Shown: piece after piece, positions 1 to 9,558 of the stretch
How the letters are laid out: every line of letters starts with the position of its first letter
How positions within the stretch are numbered: position 1 is the stretch's first letter
NCBI RefSeq assembly: GCF_003614975.1
Contig: NZ_QZWI01000009.1
Location: 140,218-204,217 of the forward strand
Direction of reading: 5' to 3'
Source: Rahnella bruchi
GTDB taxonomy: Bacteria; Pseudomonadota; Gammaproteobacteria; Enterobacterales; Enterobacteriaceae
DNA: 64,000 bases
Translations under genes and position numbers: made by a program
Notes under the pieces: generated by a model
The model's database searches: none
Told to the model about the DNA's origin: nothing
The model's input: only the letters and a program-made list of their open reading frames with translations

Positions 1-40
1 AAGGGCTAAATAGCCCAGTGATTCTGTTGCCAAATAACAA

Positions 41-60
41 AAAACCCCGATAAATCGGGG
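41..60 (-). terminator. Intrinsic terminator downstream of metY
   Basis: A 7-bp perfect stem (CCCCGAT/ATCGGGG, loop AA) is followed on the minus strand by six T residues. It lies after the initiator tRNA gene, just before the window edge where rimP-nusA would be expected by Enterobacterales synteny. A terminator or attenuator between metY and the nusA operon is known in E. coli. A second small hairpin (GGGCTA/TAGCCC) sits at 3-16. Confidence 0.65.
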
Positions 61-114
61 CTTTATGCAACTGGACCCTATTCGCCGCATAGCGGCTTCG
101 GTACAACTTTCGCG

Positions 115-199
115 AAGTGTTATTTCAAATAGAAGCTTTCAAATTGGAACTGCAGAACATCACAGGTAGACACTGAAAGTCTATTTGAAATAAACACTT
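115..199 (-). repeat. Long inverted repeat in the metY trailer
   Basis: Left arm 115-141 and right arm 174-199 pair over about 25 bases, apart from a one-base and a two-base bulge, around a 32-nt centre. On the minus strand the hairpin starts 8 nt after the CCA end of the initiator tRNA gene. It has no T-tract of its own. It could be an RNase processing stem for the tRNA precursor or a remnant of a small mobile repeat; the sequence does not decide. Confidence 0.7.
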
Positions 200-207
200 A
201 GGGAAAG

Positions 208-284
<77 letters not shown>

Positions 285-343
285 TCCGAAAACGTGGCAA
301 ATACTACGCCGATAATCGCTAAAAAGCAAATTATCATAAAGAT

Positions 344-430
344 TGGTACCGAGGACGGGACTTGAACCCGTAAGCCCATTCGGGCACTACCACCTCAAGG
401 TAGCGTGTCTACCAATTCCACCACCTCGGC
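344..430 (-). tRNA. leuU: tRNA-Leu (anticodon GAG)
   Basis: This 87-nt class II tRNA has a long variable arm and an encoded CCA end. The anticodon loop TTGAGGT gives anticodon GAG, which reads CUC and CUU leucine codons. It lies 86 nt downstream of secG on the same strand, the E. coli secG-leuU arrangement, so it is probably part of that transcript. Confidence 0.97.
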
Positions 431-516
431 ACTCTTTTTTTTCACAATCGCTTGTACTGTCCAAGTACGAGCCACTGTTTAAAACCTTTCACTTCTTGCG
501 ATAAGAAGGTTACTGC

Positions 517-852
517 TTAGTGAGGAACGTCACTGTTAGGCGCTGCTGGAGCTGCCGGTGCAGTGGTCTGCTCAGTTTTCGCTGGCTGACTCAGGTTTTC
601 CCACTCACTACCTTTTTGGCTTTTATTGGTGCTCATGTTCCCGAGAATCAAACTAATGATAAAGAACAGTGCTGCCAAGATGCCGGTCATACGGGTCATG
701 AAGTTACCGGAACCACTCGAACCGAACAATGTGCCAGAAGCACCTGCTCCGAAAGAGGCTCCCATATCAGCGCCTTTACCTTGCTGCAGCATAACCAGAG
801 CAACAAGCCCGATTGCTACGATAAGGAAAATCACCAGAAGAGCGTCGTACAT
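517..852 (-). CDS. secG: SecG, protein translocase subunit
   Basis: A 111-residue inner-membrane protein of the SecYEG translocon. It stimulates SecA-driven export by changing membrane topology. The N-terminal membrane helix (about residues 3-21) ends in the conserved LQQGKGADMGASFGAG segment. A second helix spans about 53-72. The cytoplasmic tail is rich in Ala, Pro and Thr and varies in this family. The length matches E. coli SecG (110). It follows glmM after 235 bp and precedes leuU. Confidence 0.97.
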   Translation of the reverse strand: MYDALLVIFLIVAIGLVALVMLQQGKGADMGASFGAGASGTLFGSSGSGNFMTRMTGILAALFFIISLILGNMSTNKSQKGSEWENLSQPAKTEQTTAPAAPAAPNSDVPH

Positions 853-1087
853 AGTAGTACCTGTATCCTCGCGGGTTCACCGCATGCCAATTGCTTCTCA
901 CCATTTAGCAGGTCATTCAAGGACCCACTGAAGCGGGTGTGAATACTAACCAAAGCCGTATTGCCGCGCAAGGGCAATTTTCACCAAACTGTTCGTTTGC
1001 GGAAAAAAACGGCAAATTGGCAGAAAAGTGGCTGACAGGACGATCCTCAGCCACGCATATCTCGAAAATTCACCGTTTTTTATCGGG

Positions 1088-2428
1088 TTACGCTTTGACT
1101 GCTTTTACCGCGTCTGCAATGCGGTTGGCCAGTCTTTCCACCAGTTCCGCATCTTCACCCTCTACCATGACACGCAGCAGAGGTTCGGTGCCTGATTTAC
1201 GCAACAGTACCCGGCCGCGGCCAGCTAACTGTTTTTCAACCTCGGCCGTCACCAGCTTAACTTCGTCGGATTCCAGCGGATCATGTTCTCCGGCGAAACG
1301 GACGTTAATCAGGATCTGCGGAAGCAATTTCATACCGCTGCACAGATCATGCAAGCTCATGTGATTGCGAACCATGGCGGTGAGCACTTGCAAACCGGCC
1401 ACAATGCCGTCACCGGTGGTAGTTTTGTCCAGCAGGATGATATGGCCTGAGTTTTCAGCACCAATGCGCCACCCTTTTTCCTGCATTTTTTCCAGCACGT
1501 AACGGTCGCCCACTTTCGCGCGGGTGAATGGAATACCCAGCTGTTTTAATGCCAGTTCCAGACCCATATTGCTCATCAGGGTGCCAACGGCGCCGCCTTT
1601 GAGCTGGCCCTGACGCAGACCTTCACGTGCAATGATGTAGAGGATCTGGTCTCCATCCACTTTATTGCCTTCATGGTCGACCATAATCAGACGATCGCCG
1701 TCGCCATCAAATGCCAGTCCGACATGGGCTTTTTCTGCCAGAACGCGTTGCTGTAACTGGCGGACGTCTGTCGCACCACATTCTTCGTTAATATTCATCC
1801 CATCAGGGTCGCAGCCGATGGTTATCACTTTTGCACCCAGTTCACGCAGAACGCTTGGAGCAATGTGGTAGGTCGCGCCGTTGGCACAATCGACAACAAT
1901 TTTAAGCCCGTTCAGACTCAGTTCGCTCGGGAATGTCCCTTTACAGAATTCGATATAACGCCCGGCAGCATCCACGATACGGCTGGCTTTACCCAACGCG
2001 GCTGATTCAACGCAGGTCAGCGGTTTTTCAAGCTCAGCTTCAATGGCTTCTTCCACTTCGTCTGGCAACTTTGTGCCGTCAATAGTGAAGAATTTTATGC
2101 CGTTATCGTAAAACGGGTTATGCGACGCAGAAATCACAATTCCGGCTTCCGCACGGAAAGTACGGGTCAGATACGCAACCGCAGGTGTTGGCATCGGGCC
2201 GGTAAAAGAAGCAGACAGCCCCGCTGCCGCCAGACCGGCTTCCAGAGCCGACTCCAGCATATAGCCGGAAATGCGGGTATCTTTACCGATAATCACTTTG
2301 CCAGAACCATGACGCGCCAATACTTTGCCAGCAGCCCAGCCCAGTTTAAGAACGAAATCAGGAGTAATCGGGCTGTCACCTACTTTTCCGCGAATGCCAT
2401 CAGTACCAAAGTATTTACGGTTGCTCAT
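1088..2428 (-). CDS. glmM: Phosphoglucosamine mutase
   Basis: Converts glucosamine-6-phosphate to glucosamine-1-phosphate on the way to UDP-GlcNAc, for peptidoglycan and lipopolysaccharide. The 446 residues carry the phosphoserine loop SASHNP with the catalytic serine at residue 102, and the metal-binding DGDGDR loop near residues 241-246. The C-terminal RKSGTEP phosphate-binding motif is also present. The start codon lies 2 nt after the folP stop, so the two genes are translationally coupled in a folP-glmM operon as in E. coli. Confidence 0.98.
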   Translation of the reverse strand: MSNRKYFGTDGIRGKVGDSPITPDFVLKLGWAAGKVLARHGSGKVIIGKDTRISGYMLESALEAGLAAAGLSASFTGPMPTPAVAYLTRTFRAEAGIVISASHNPFYDNGIKFFTIDGTKLPDEVEEAIEAELEKPLTCVESAALGKASRIVDAAGRYIEFCKGTFPSELSLNGLKIVVDCANGATYHIAPSVLRELGAKVITIGCDPDGMNINEECGATDVRQLQQRVLAEKAHVGLAFDGDGDRLIMVDHEGNKVDGDQILYIIAREGLRQGQLKGGAVGTLMSNMGLELALKQLGIPFTRAKVGDRYVLEKMQEKGWRIGAENSGHIILLDKTTTGDGIVAGLQVLTAMVRNHMSLHDLCSGMKLLPQILINVRFAGEHDPLESDEVKLVTAEVEKQLAGRGRVLLRKSGTEPLLRVMVEGEDAELVERLANRIADAVKAVKA

Positions 2429-2430
2429 AA

Positions 2431-3270
2431 TTAATTTTTATCCCTTGCAGAAAGTGTCGCTTCCACGATACGCATCGCTTCGACGGTTTCTTTAACATCA
2501 TGTACGCGAACTATCTGAGCTCCCTGCATAGCAGCAATCACAGCGCAGGCAACACTGCCCGTCACACGTTTCTCCGGTGACACATGCAGTAACTGCCCTA
2601 CCATAGATTTCCTCGACATTCCCACCAGAAGTGGCAACCCGAAGTGATGGAACTCAGCCAGCCTGGCGAGTAACTGGTAGTTATGTTCTAAATTTTTACC
2701 GAAACCGAAGCCCGGGTCGAGCAGCAATTTGTTTTTCGGAATACCGGCATTCACACAACGTGCAATTTGCTCGACAAAATACTGGTCTACCTGCGCAACG
2801 ACATTGTCGTAATGCGGGGCATGCTGCATGGTTTTCGGGTCGCCTTGCATGTGCATCAGACAAACGGGTAATCCCGTTTCTGCGGCAGCCTGCAATGCTC
2901 CCGGCTCCTGAAGTGAACGAATATCGTTAATCAGATGCATACCGGCATTTGCTGCTTCGCGGATAACCGACGCTTTCGAGGTATCCACGGAGATCCAGAC
3001 ATCAAAACGTCGGGCAATCGCTTCTACGACCGGCACCACACGGGCCAGCTCTTCCTCTTCGCTGACTTCTGTGGCGCCCGGACGCGTTGATTCGCCGCCG
3101 ATATCCAGGATTGTCGCCCCGGCATCGACCATCGCCTGAGCGTGCCGCAGCGCAAGATCCAGCGTGTTGTGTCGCCCGCCATCAGAAAAAGAATCCGGGG
3201 TAACATTCAGGATCCCCATCACCTGGGGAAAAGTGAGATCCAGTGTCGACTCTCTGGCTGTGAGGTGCAT
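2431..3270 (-). CDS. folP: Dihydropteroate synthase
   Basis: Joins p-aminobenzoate to 6-hydroxymethyl-dihydropterin diphosphate in folate synthesis; it is the sulfonamide target. The 279-residue TIM barrel shows both signature motifs: [14 protein letters not shown] near residues 19-32, and GGESTRPGA near 58-66. The SRKSM pterin/phosphate loop is near 220. It is separated from ftsH by a strong terminator at 3337-3361 and has a 66-bp region of its own before the start, so it may have its own promoter as well as readthrough. Confidence 0.98.
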   Translation of the reverse strand: MHLTARESTLDLTFPQVMGILNVTPDSFSDGGRHNTLDLALRHAQAMVDAGATILDIGGESTRPGATEVSEEEELARVVPVVEAIARRFDVWISVDTSKASVIREAANAGMHLINDIRSLQEPGALQAAAETGLPVCLMHMQGDPKTMQHAPHYDNVVAQVDQYFVEQIARCVNAGIPKNKLLLDPGFGFGKNLEHNYQLLARLAEFHHFGLPLLVGMSRKSMVGQLLHVSPEKRVTGSVACAVIAAMQGAQIVRVHDVKETVEAMRIVEATLSARDKN

Positions 3271-3336
3271 AAATCATGTCCCTTCTGATCATTCGTAGAG
3301 GCAGTTTCAAATTCCGATGCAAAGAATGCACGCATA

Positions 3337-3361
3337 AAAAACCCCGGGCAAGCCCGGGGTT
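3337..3361 (-). terminator. Intrinsic terminator after ftsH
   Basis: On the minus strand, ACCCCGGGC and GCCCGGGGT pair around TT and are followed by six T. It lies 33 bp past the ftsH stop, separating the rlmE-ftsH transcript from folP-glmM. Confidence 0.9.
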
Positions 3362-3394
3362 GAGTGTTATCTGCGTTATTTTCTAACTCGCTGC

Positions 3395-5338
3395 TTATTT
3401 GCCGCTGAATTGCTCAAACATCGTGTTGCCAGGATTTGGCGTACGAGGTTCGTCAACTGGCGTTGGCGCTTTTGGAGCACCGCCGTCGTTAGAATTGCTG
3501 CTGCCGTTTTTACCGTTAGCATCATCCCAGCCAGCTGGCGGGCGAACTTCTGTACGGTTCATCAGGTCATCAATTTGTGGCGCATCAATGGTTTCGTACT
3601 TCATCAGGGCATCTTTCATTGAATGAAGGATATCCATGTTTTCCATCAACAGCGTACGCGCACGAATGTAGTTACGTTCAACCAGAGATTTCACTTCCTG
3701 ATCGATGATGCGGGCAGTTTCATCAGACATATGTTTGGCTTTCGCGACTGAACGACCGAGGAAGACTTCGCCTTCTTCTTCCGCATACAGCAACGGACCT
3801 AATTTCTCTGAGAAGCCCCACTGCGTAACCATGTTACGGGCAATAGAAGTGGCAACCTTGATGTCGTTTGACGCACCGGTTGACACTTTTTCCACACCGT
3901 AGATGATCTCTTCAGCAAGACGGCCACCGTACAAGGTAGAAATCTGGCTTTCGAGCTTCTGACGGCTGGCACTGATAGCATCGCCTTCAGGCAGGAAGAA
4001 GGTCACACCGAGTGCCCGGCCACGAGGAATAATGGTCACTTTATGCACAGGGTCATGTTCAGGAACCAGACGACCGATGATGGCATGGCCTGCTTCATGA
4101 TATGCGGTGGACTCTTTCTGCGATTCAGTCATCACCATGGAACGGCGCTCAGCACCCATCATGATTTTGTCTTTGGCTTTTTCGAACTCAACCATCGACA
4201 CCACACGTTTGTTACCACGTGCAGAGAACAATGCAGCTTCGTTGACCAGGTTAGCCAGGTCAGCACCTGAGAAGCCAGGTGTACCACGGGCAATCACAGA
4301 CGCATCAACGTCAGTAGCCAGCGGAACGCGACGCATGTGAACTTTAAGGATCTGTTCACGACCACGTACGTCTGGCAAGCCTACAACAACCTGACGGTCG
4401 AAACGGCCCGGACGCAGCAATGCCGGGTCAAGAACGTCCGGACGGTTGGTTGCTGCGATCACAATGATCCCTTCGTTACCTTCGAAGCCATCCATCTCAA
4501 CCAACATCTGGTTCAGTGTCTGTTCACGTTCATCGTGACCACCACCTAAACCTGCACCACGCTGACGGCCAACGGCGTCGATTTCATCGATAAAGATGAT
4601 ACATGGAGCGGCTTTCTTCGCCTGTTCGAACATGTCACGCACACGAGATGCACCGACACCCACGAACATTTCTACGAAGTCAGAACCGGAAATCGTAAAG
4701 AATGGCACTTTGGCTTCGCCGGCGATCGCTTTCGCCAGCAACGTTTTACCGGTACCCGGAGGACCGACCATCAGAACGCCTTTAGGAATTTTACCGCCCA
4801 GTTTCTGGAAACGGCTTGGCTCGCGCAGGTAATCTACCAGCTCGCTCACCTCTTCCTTCGCTTCGTCACAACCTGCAACGTCAGCAAACGTGGTTTTGAT
4901 TTGGTCTTCCGTCAGCATGCGGGCTTTGCTTTTACCAAAGGACATTGCCCCTTTGCCACCGCCGCCCTGCATCTGTCGCATAAAGAATATCCAGACGCCA
5001 ATCAGAAGCAGCATCGGGAACCATGAAATGAAGATAGTCGCCAGGAAACTCTGCTGTTCAGGCGGTTCACCAACAACTTTCACGTTTTTGCTCAGCAGCG
5101 TATCCAGCAATTTAGGATCATTAACCGGAATATAGGTTGTGTATTTGCTGCTGTCTTTTTTGATAACGTCAATCGCACGTCCATTGATACGTACTTCACG
5201 GACCTGGTCTTGGGCCACTTCGGTTGTAAAGGTAGTGTAATCTACCTTACTGCCATTAGATTCGCTGGGACCAAAACTCTGAAATACAGACATCAATACA
5301 ACCGCGATGACTAACCAGAGGATCAGGTTCTTCGCCAT
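3395..5338 (-). CDS. ftsH: ATP-dependent zinc metalloprotease FtsH
   Basis: A membrane-anchored AAA+ protease that degrades LpxC, SecY, sigma-32 and other targets; HflKC encoded later in this window is its partner. From the ATG at 5336-5338 it has 647 residues: a membrane helix at about 4-20, a periplasmic domain, a second helix at about 97-117, the Walker A GPPGTGKT, Walker B IIFIDEID, the second region of homology, and the HEAGH zinc site. A TTG three codons upstream (5345-5347) lies 8 nt from a GAGG sequence, a better distance than the ATG has (17 nt), so a 650-residue form is possible. It follows rlmE after about 50 bp. Confidence 0.98.
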   Translation of the reverse strand: MAKNLILWLVIAVVLMSVFQSFGPSESNGSKVDYTTFTTEVAQDQVREVRINGRAIDVIKKDSSKYTTYIPVNDPKLLDTLLSKNVKVVGEPPEQQSFLATIFISWFPMLLLIGVWIFFMRQMQGGGGKGAMSFGKSKARMLTEDQIKTTFADVAGCDEAKEEVSELVDYLREPSRFQKLGGKIPKGVLMVGPPGTGKTLLAKAIAGEAKVPFFTISGSDFVEMFVGVGASRVRDMFEQAKKAAPCIIFIDEIDAVGRQRGAGLGGGHDEREQTLNQMLVEMDGFEGNEGIIVIAATNRPDVLDPALLRPGRFDRQVVVGLPDVRGREQILKVHMRRVPLATDVDASVIARGTPGFSGADLANLVNEAALFSARGNKRVVSMVEFEKAKDKIMMGAERRSMVMTESQKESTAYHEAGHAIIGRLVPEHDPVHKVTIIPRGRALGVTFFLPEGDAISASRQKLESQISTLYGGRLAEEIIYGVEKVSTGASNDIKVATSIARNMVTQWGFSEKLGPLLYAEEEGEVFLGRSVAKAKHMSDETARIIDQEVKSLVERNYIRARTLLMENMDILHSMKDALMKYETIDAPQIDDLMNRTEVRPPAGWDDANGKNGSSNSNDGGAPKAPTPVDEPRTPNPGNTMFEQFSGK

Positions 5339-5394
5339 GTCACTCAAGGGATTAACCTCATATTACAACTGTGTTAACAAACAGCGTTAGGGAA

Positions 5395-6024
5395 CTACAG
5401 TTTCCGCCCTGTCGCTACGATGTACACTTCTCGCGAACGTGCTCGGGAAGCGTCTGGCTTACGAATCTTCACCTTCGTAAACAGGGAGCGAATTTCCCGC
5501 AGGTATTCATCAAAGCCATCTCCCTGAAACACCTTCACCAGGAAACTTCCGCCTGGTGCTAATACATCCCGACACATATCCAATGCTAATTCAACCAGAT
5601 ACATCGATTTTGGAATATCGACTGCCGGAGTACCGCTCATATTAGGCGCCATGTCGGACATGACCACCTGAACTTTGTTTTCTCCCACGCGTTCAAGCAA
5701 CGCTTTGAGAACTAATTCATCACGAAAATCCCCCTGAAGGAAGTCGACTCCAACAATAGGATCCATAGGTAAAAGGTCAAGAGCAATAATGCGCCCTTTG
5801 CTACCGATTTGCGTAGCCACGAACTGTGACCAACCGCCCGGAGCTGCACCTAAATCGACCACCGTCATACCTTGTTTAAACAGCTTATCGCTTTGCTGTA
5901 TTTCATCAAGTTTAAACCAGGCACGGGAGCGCAGCCCTTTTTTCTGTGCTTGTAGCACATATTTATCGCTAAAGTGTTCCTGCAACCAGCGACTGGAACT
6001 TGCAGAACGCTTCTTATTAGACAT
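5395..6024 (-). CDS. rlmE: 23S rRNA 2'-O-ribose U2552 methyltransferase
   Basis: Methylates the 2'-hydroxyl of U2552 in the A loop of 23S rRNA, a late 50S assembly step. The 209 residues match E. coli RlmE in length. The catalytic K-D-K-E set is at K38, D124, K164 and E199. The SAM-binding [13 protein letters not shown] motif is near 55-67. It is the first gene of an rlmE-ftsH transcript and is divergent from yhbY. Confidence 0.98.
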   Translation of the reverse strand: MSNKKRSASSSRWLQEHFSDKYVLQAQKKGLRSRAWFKLDEIQQSDKLFKQGMTVVDLGAAPGGWSQFVATQIGSKGRIIALDLLPMDPIVGVDFLQGDFRDELVLKALLERVGENKVQVVMSDMAPNMSGTPAVDIPKSMYLVELALDMCRDVLAPGGSFLVKVFQGDGFDEYLREIRSLFTKVKIRKPDASRARSREVYIVATGRKL

Positions 6025-6090
6025 TATTTAGTAACCATATAGTTGTCCAACCACCCTGAGTTAGAGCCTTTGGAACAAGCTGTTAGCATC

Positions 6091-6118
6091 ATGACGTCTA
6101 TGGCTAAGTCAGTATAAT
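6091..6118 (+). promoter_or_regulatory. Candidate sigma-70 promoter for yhbY
   Basis: A perfect TATAAT at 6113-6118 is preceded, 16 bp upstream, by ATGACG (four of six matches to TTGACA). It points toward yhbY, about 90 nt before its start. Confidence 0.45.
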
Positions 6119-6206
6119 TGCCTTCCCGAAGCAGTCCGGGTTGGTCATATACATGAGATGGCGGTAGAATGACCCGTTTTCAATCCCAACTTAAGCAAAA
6201 AAGACG

Positions 6207-6503
6207 ATGAATCTTAACAATAAACAAAAACAGTACCTGAAAGGTCTGGCACATCCACTGAAACCGGTTGTTATGCTGGGCAACAACGGCCTGACAGAAG
6301 GTGTGTTGGCCGAAATCGAACAGGCACTGCAACATCACGAACTGATCAAGGTAAAAGTCGCGGCAGAAGAACGTGAGACGAAGACCTTGATCGTAGACGC
6401 GATTGTGCGTGAAACCAAGGCGTGTAATGTGCAAGTCATCGGCAATATGCTGGTACTTTATCGCCCTTCCACCGAAGACCGCAAAATTATCTTACCGCGT
6501 TAA
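6207..6503 (+). CDS. yhbY: YhbY, CRM-domain RNA-binding protein of pre-50S particles
   Basis: A 98-residue protein made of a single CRM (KH-like) domain. The GNNGLTE loop at about residues 28-34 is the RNA-contacting GxxG-type loop. The family binds pre-50S ribosomal particles and helps 23S rRNA maturation. Standing divergent from rlmE, another 50S maturation factor, supports this role. It starts soon after a clear TATAAT promoter and ends before a terminator at about 6646-6673. Confidence 0.95.
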   Translation: MNLNNKQKQYLKGLAHPLKPVVMLGNNGLTEGVLAEIEQALQHHELIKVKVAAEERETKTLIVDAIVRETKACNVQVIGNMLVLYRPSTEDRKIILPR

Positions 6504-6645
6504 TCCATTAAGGTTTAACGAAAAGCGCTGTAGATTTTCGGAAAGGTGCCACGAAATCACGTTCAGGGGAAGGTCTCAGCAGGCCTTTTTACTTTAGTTT
6601 TCAATTTACTGTGAAGCAATTCACTGCATGAATGTGAGAATGACA

Positions 6646-6673
6646 GGGCGAAACTTCACGTTTCGCCCTTTTT
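6646..6673 (+). terminator. Intrinsic terminator after yhbY
   Basis: GGGCGAAAC and GTTTCGCCC pair around a short loop and are followed on the plus strand by TTTTT. It stands between the convergent yhbY and greA, about 140 nt after the yhbY stop. The minus strand has no T-tract here. Confidence 0.8.
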
Positions 6674-6683
6674 AATGCAGATT

Positions 6684-7160
6684 TTAGAGGTATTCGACCT
6701 TCAATACTTCAAACTCAACATCACCGCCAGGCGTTTTGATGACCACAACGTCATCCTGTTCTTTACCGATCAAACCACGTGCAATCGGGGAATTAACAGA
6801 AATGAGGTTCTGCTTAAAATCAGCTTCGTCATCACCCACAATGCGGTATTTCTGTTCTTCTTCGGTGTCCAGGTTCATTACAGTTACTGTGGCACCAAAA
6901 ATCACGCGGCCAGTCGCTGGCATTTTGGTCACATCAATAACCTGAGCATTCGAAAGCTTAGCTTCGATTTCCTGGATACGCCCTTCACAAAAACCCTGCT
7001 GCTCACGCGCAGCATGGTATTCAGCATTCTCTTTTAAATCGCCGTGCTCACGTGCGGTCGCGATATCAGCAATGATTTTCGGACGACGGACACCTTTAAG
7101 GTGGTCCAGTTCTTCACGTAATCTTTCTGCGCCACGCAATGTCATCGGAATCGGTTTCAT
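6684..7160 (-). CDS. greA: Transcript cleavage factor GreA
   Basis: Rescues backtracked RNA polymerase by stimulating cleavage of the 3' end of the transcript through the secondary channel. The 158 residues match E. coli GreA. The N-terminal coiled coil (about 1-75) has the acidic tip [12 protein letters not shown] with D and E at its end, which coordinates the catalytic Mg2+. The C-terminal FKBP-like domain follows. The leader upstream holds a terminator-like element described separately. Confidence 0.97.
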   Translation of the reverse strand: MKPIPMTLRGAERLREELDHLKGVRRPKIIADIATAREHGDLKENAEYHAAREQQGFCEGRIQEIEAKLSNAQVIDVTKMPATGRVIFGATVTVMNLDTEEEQKYRIVGDDEADFKQNLISVNSPIARGLIGKEQDDVVVIKTPGGDVEFEVLKVEYL

Positions 7161-7261
7161 ATCTTCATTACCTCTAACTTGGTCCTTTCGGTAAACACCG
7201 TCCTGATTGAATCAGGTAAGAAATTAAGCCAGCTCTTCTGACCGACTCTCTGGCGAAAAAC

Positions 7262-7312
7262 AAAAAAAACCTCACCCGGAGTTGCCACCAGGCCAGGATT
7301 CATTTTGCAATT
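7262..7312 (-). promoter_or_regulatory. Terminator-like element in the greA leader (GraL-like)
   Basis: About 100 nt before the greA start, the minus strand reads a CCTGG/CCGGG hairpin region followed by GTGAGG and eight T residues (7262-7269). In E. coli the greA leader makes short GraL RNAs by termination before the gene. The position and U-tract here fit such an attenuator, but the stem is short (5 bp with one T-G pair), so this is an inference from position. Confidence 0.4.
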
Positions 7313-7441
7313 TGATTCGTATTTTAACGTAGAGTTCCTTGAGGATCATCGTTTACTTTCAGCCACGTTGCGCCTTGGTTCGTAGCATCGTAGTATGGCA
7401 CCACATTATCCCGCCCTTACCCAGAGCCTTTACTCAAAATA

Positions 7442-8875
7442 ATGCGTTTTTTACGAATTGTCAGTGGATTAGCATGCGCGTTTGTACTGAATACAAATGC
7501 GGCTCAGATCGAAAATTACACAGAATATCTGCCTGATGGCACGAATCTGGCTGTGCTGGTACAGAAAATTGGCGCGCCTGCGCCTGCTATAGACTATCAC
7601 GGTACTCAAATGGCCCTTCCCGCCAGTACCATGAAAATCCTGACCGCGCTGGCCGCTTTGCTGCAACTGGGGCCTGATTTTCGCTTTACCACCACACTTG
7701 AAACACCGGGTTCCGTTTCTGATGGCGTATTAAAGGGTGATTTGGTTGCTCGTTTTTCCGGCGATCCGACTTTAAAACGTCAGAATATTCGGAATATGGT
7801 CGCCGTATTGAAAAAACAGGGCGTCAAAGAAATTACCGGCGATGTGGTCATCAATACCTCTGTTTTTGCCAGCCATGATAAAGCGCCGGGATGGCCGTGG
7901 AACGATATTACACAATGTTTTAGCGCTCCGCCGGCAGCAGCTATTGTCGACAGAAACTGTTTCTCCGTCTCGCTCTATAGCGCACCGAAGCCTGACGAAA
8001 ACGCATTTATCCGCGTGGCTTCATACTATCCGGTGCATATGTTCAGCGAAGTGCGCACTCTGGCGAAAGGTTCTCCGGATGCACAGTATTGTGAACTGGA
8101 CGTTGTACCCGGTGAATTCAATCGCTATACCCTCACTGGCTGTCTGACGCAACGCAGCGAGCCTTTGCCGCTGGCGTTTGCTATTCAGGATGGCGCCAGT
8201 TACGCCGGCGCTATACTGAAAGATGAGCTGTTGCAGGCTGACATTCAGATTGATGGCACGTTGAAGCGTCAGACTCAGCCGACACCGGCTGGCACCGTTC
8301 TGGCACAAACCCAGTCGGTGCCGTTGCATGACCTGCTGCATCAGATGTTGAAAAAATCAGACAACATGATCGCCGATACGGTATTTCGTACTATTGGTCA
8401 TCAGCGTTTTGGCGTGCCGGGAACGTGGCGTGCTGGTTCAGATGCTGTCCGTCAAATTTTGCGCCAAAAAGCAGGCGTGGATTTAGGTAACTCTATCCAG
8501 GTCGATGGCTCCGGTCTTTCCCGCCATGACTTGCTGTCACCCGCCACTATGATGCAGGTGCTGCAATACATCGCTCAGCACGATAAAGAGTTAGACTTTA
8601 TCTCAATGCTGCCATTAGCGGGCCATGACGGAACCTTGCAATATCGCGGTGGTCTTCATGAAGCAGGCGTTGACGGAAAAGTGTCGGCGAAAACCGGTTC
8701 CCTGTCTGGCGTGTACAACCTTGCTGGCTTTATTACGACAGCCAGCGGACAGCGAATGGCCTTTGTACAGTTCCTCTCTGGCTATGCAGTCCCGCCTGAA
8801 GATCAACGCACACGACGGGCTCCTCTGGTGCGCTTTGAAAGCCGTCTCTACAGGGATATCTACCAAAATAATTAA
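7442..8875 (+). CDS. dacB: D-alanyl-D-alanine carboxypeptidase/endopeptidase (PBP4)
   Basis: A periplasmic class C penicillin-binding protein that trims and cuts peptidoglycan cross-links. The 477 residues equal the E. coli length. A signal peptide spans about 1-20 (hydrophobic core, cut near NTNA|A). The active-site motifs are S62-T-M-K65, S-D-N in KKSDNMIAD near 306, and K-T-G in SAKTGSL near 419. The first dozen residues match E. coli, which supports the chosen ATG even though its ribosome-binding site is weak. basR follows after 20 bp, so the three genes probably form one transcript. Confidence 0.97.
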   Translation: MRFLRIVSGLACAFVLNTNAAQIENYTEYLPDGTNLAVLVQKIGAPAPAIDYHGTQMALPASTMKILTALAALLQLGPDFRFTTTLETPGSVSDGVLKGDLVARFSGDPTLKRQNIRNMVAVLKKQGVKEITGDVVINTSVFASHDKAPGWPWNDITQCFSAPPAAAIVDRNCFSVSLYSAPKPDENAFIRVASYYPVHMFSEVRTLAKGSPDAQYCELDVVPGEFNRYTLTGCLTQRSEPLPLAFAIQDGASYAGAILKDELLQADIQIDGTLKRQTQPTPAGTVLAQTQSVPLHDLLHQMLKKSDNMIADTVFRTIGHQRFGVPGTWRAGSDAVRQILRQKAGVDLGNSIQVDGSGLSRHDLLSPATMMQVLQYIAQHDKELDFISMLPLAGHDGTLQYRGGLHEAGVDGKVSAKTGSLSGVYNLAGFITTASGQRMAFVQFLSGYAVPPEDQRTRRAPLVRFESRLYRDIYQNN

Positions 8876-8895
8876 CTACGGAGAAGTGCCAGACG

Positions 8896-9558
8896 ATGAA
8901 ACTGCTGATTGTTGAAGATGACGAACTTTTACGGCAGGGGTTGATGCTGGCACTAACCGGTGAAAATTATGCCTGCGACTGCGCTTCAACGGCGGCCGAG
9001 GCGCAGAGCCTGATTCAAGCGAGCCAGTACAGTCTGGTGATCCTGGATTTAGGATTGCCAGACAAAGATGGCGCGACGTTGCTACGTCAGTGGCGACGTC
9101 AGAACATCGCTCTCCCAGTCCTTATCCTTACCGCCCGTGATTCACTGGAAGATCGCGTTGACGGCCTCGATGCTGGCGCCGACGATTATCTCATTAAACC
9201 TTTTGCGCTGGTCGAATTGCAGGCCCGCGTCAGGGCGCTTATCCGTCGCTATCAGGGACAAAGCGACAATCAGATTTCAGTGGGCAACCTGAAAATCAAC
9301 TTATCCTCTCAGCAGGCATATCTTGATAACAATCCGGTAGAAGTCACCCCCAAAGAGTTCGCGATTTTGTCACGTCTGATGATGCGTGCAGGGCAAACCG
9401 TAAACAGGGAATTACTTCAGCAGGATCTTTACACCTGGCAGGATGATCTTGGTTCCAATACGCTTGAGGTTCATGTTCACAATCTGCGTCGTAAGCTCGG
9501 TAAAGAAGTCATTCGTACCGTGCGTGGCATTGGCTACCGGCTGGAAATCCTACAATGA
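8896..9558 (+). CDS. basR: Two-component response regulator BasR/PmrA
   Basis: An OmpR-class regulator of 220 residues. The receiver domain has the acidic pair E7-D8, the phosphoacceptor D51 and K101. The C-terminal winged helix binds DNA. PmrA regulators control lipid A modification with aminoarabinose or phosphoethanolamine in response to Fe3+ and mild acid. The last codons overlap basS by 4 nt (ATGA). The OmpR class is certain. The BasR name rests on similarity and on its basS partner; QseB-type regulators are close alternatives. Confidence 0.85.
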   Translation: MKLLIVEDDELLRQGLMLALTGENYACDCASTAAEAQSLIQASQYSLVILDLGLPDKDGATLLRQWRRQNIALPVLILTARDSLEDRVDGLDAGADDYLIKPFALVELQARVRALIRRYQGQSDNQISVGNLKINLSSQQAYLDNNPVEVTPKEFAILSRLMMRAGQTVNRELLQQDLYTWQDDLGSNTLEVHVHNLRRKLGKEVIRTVRGIGYRLEILQ

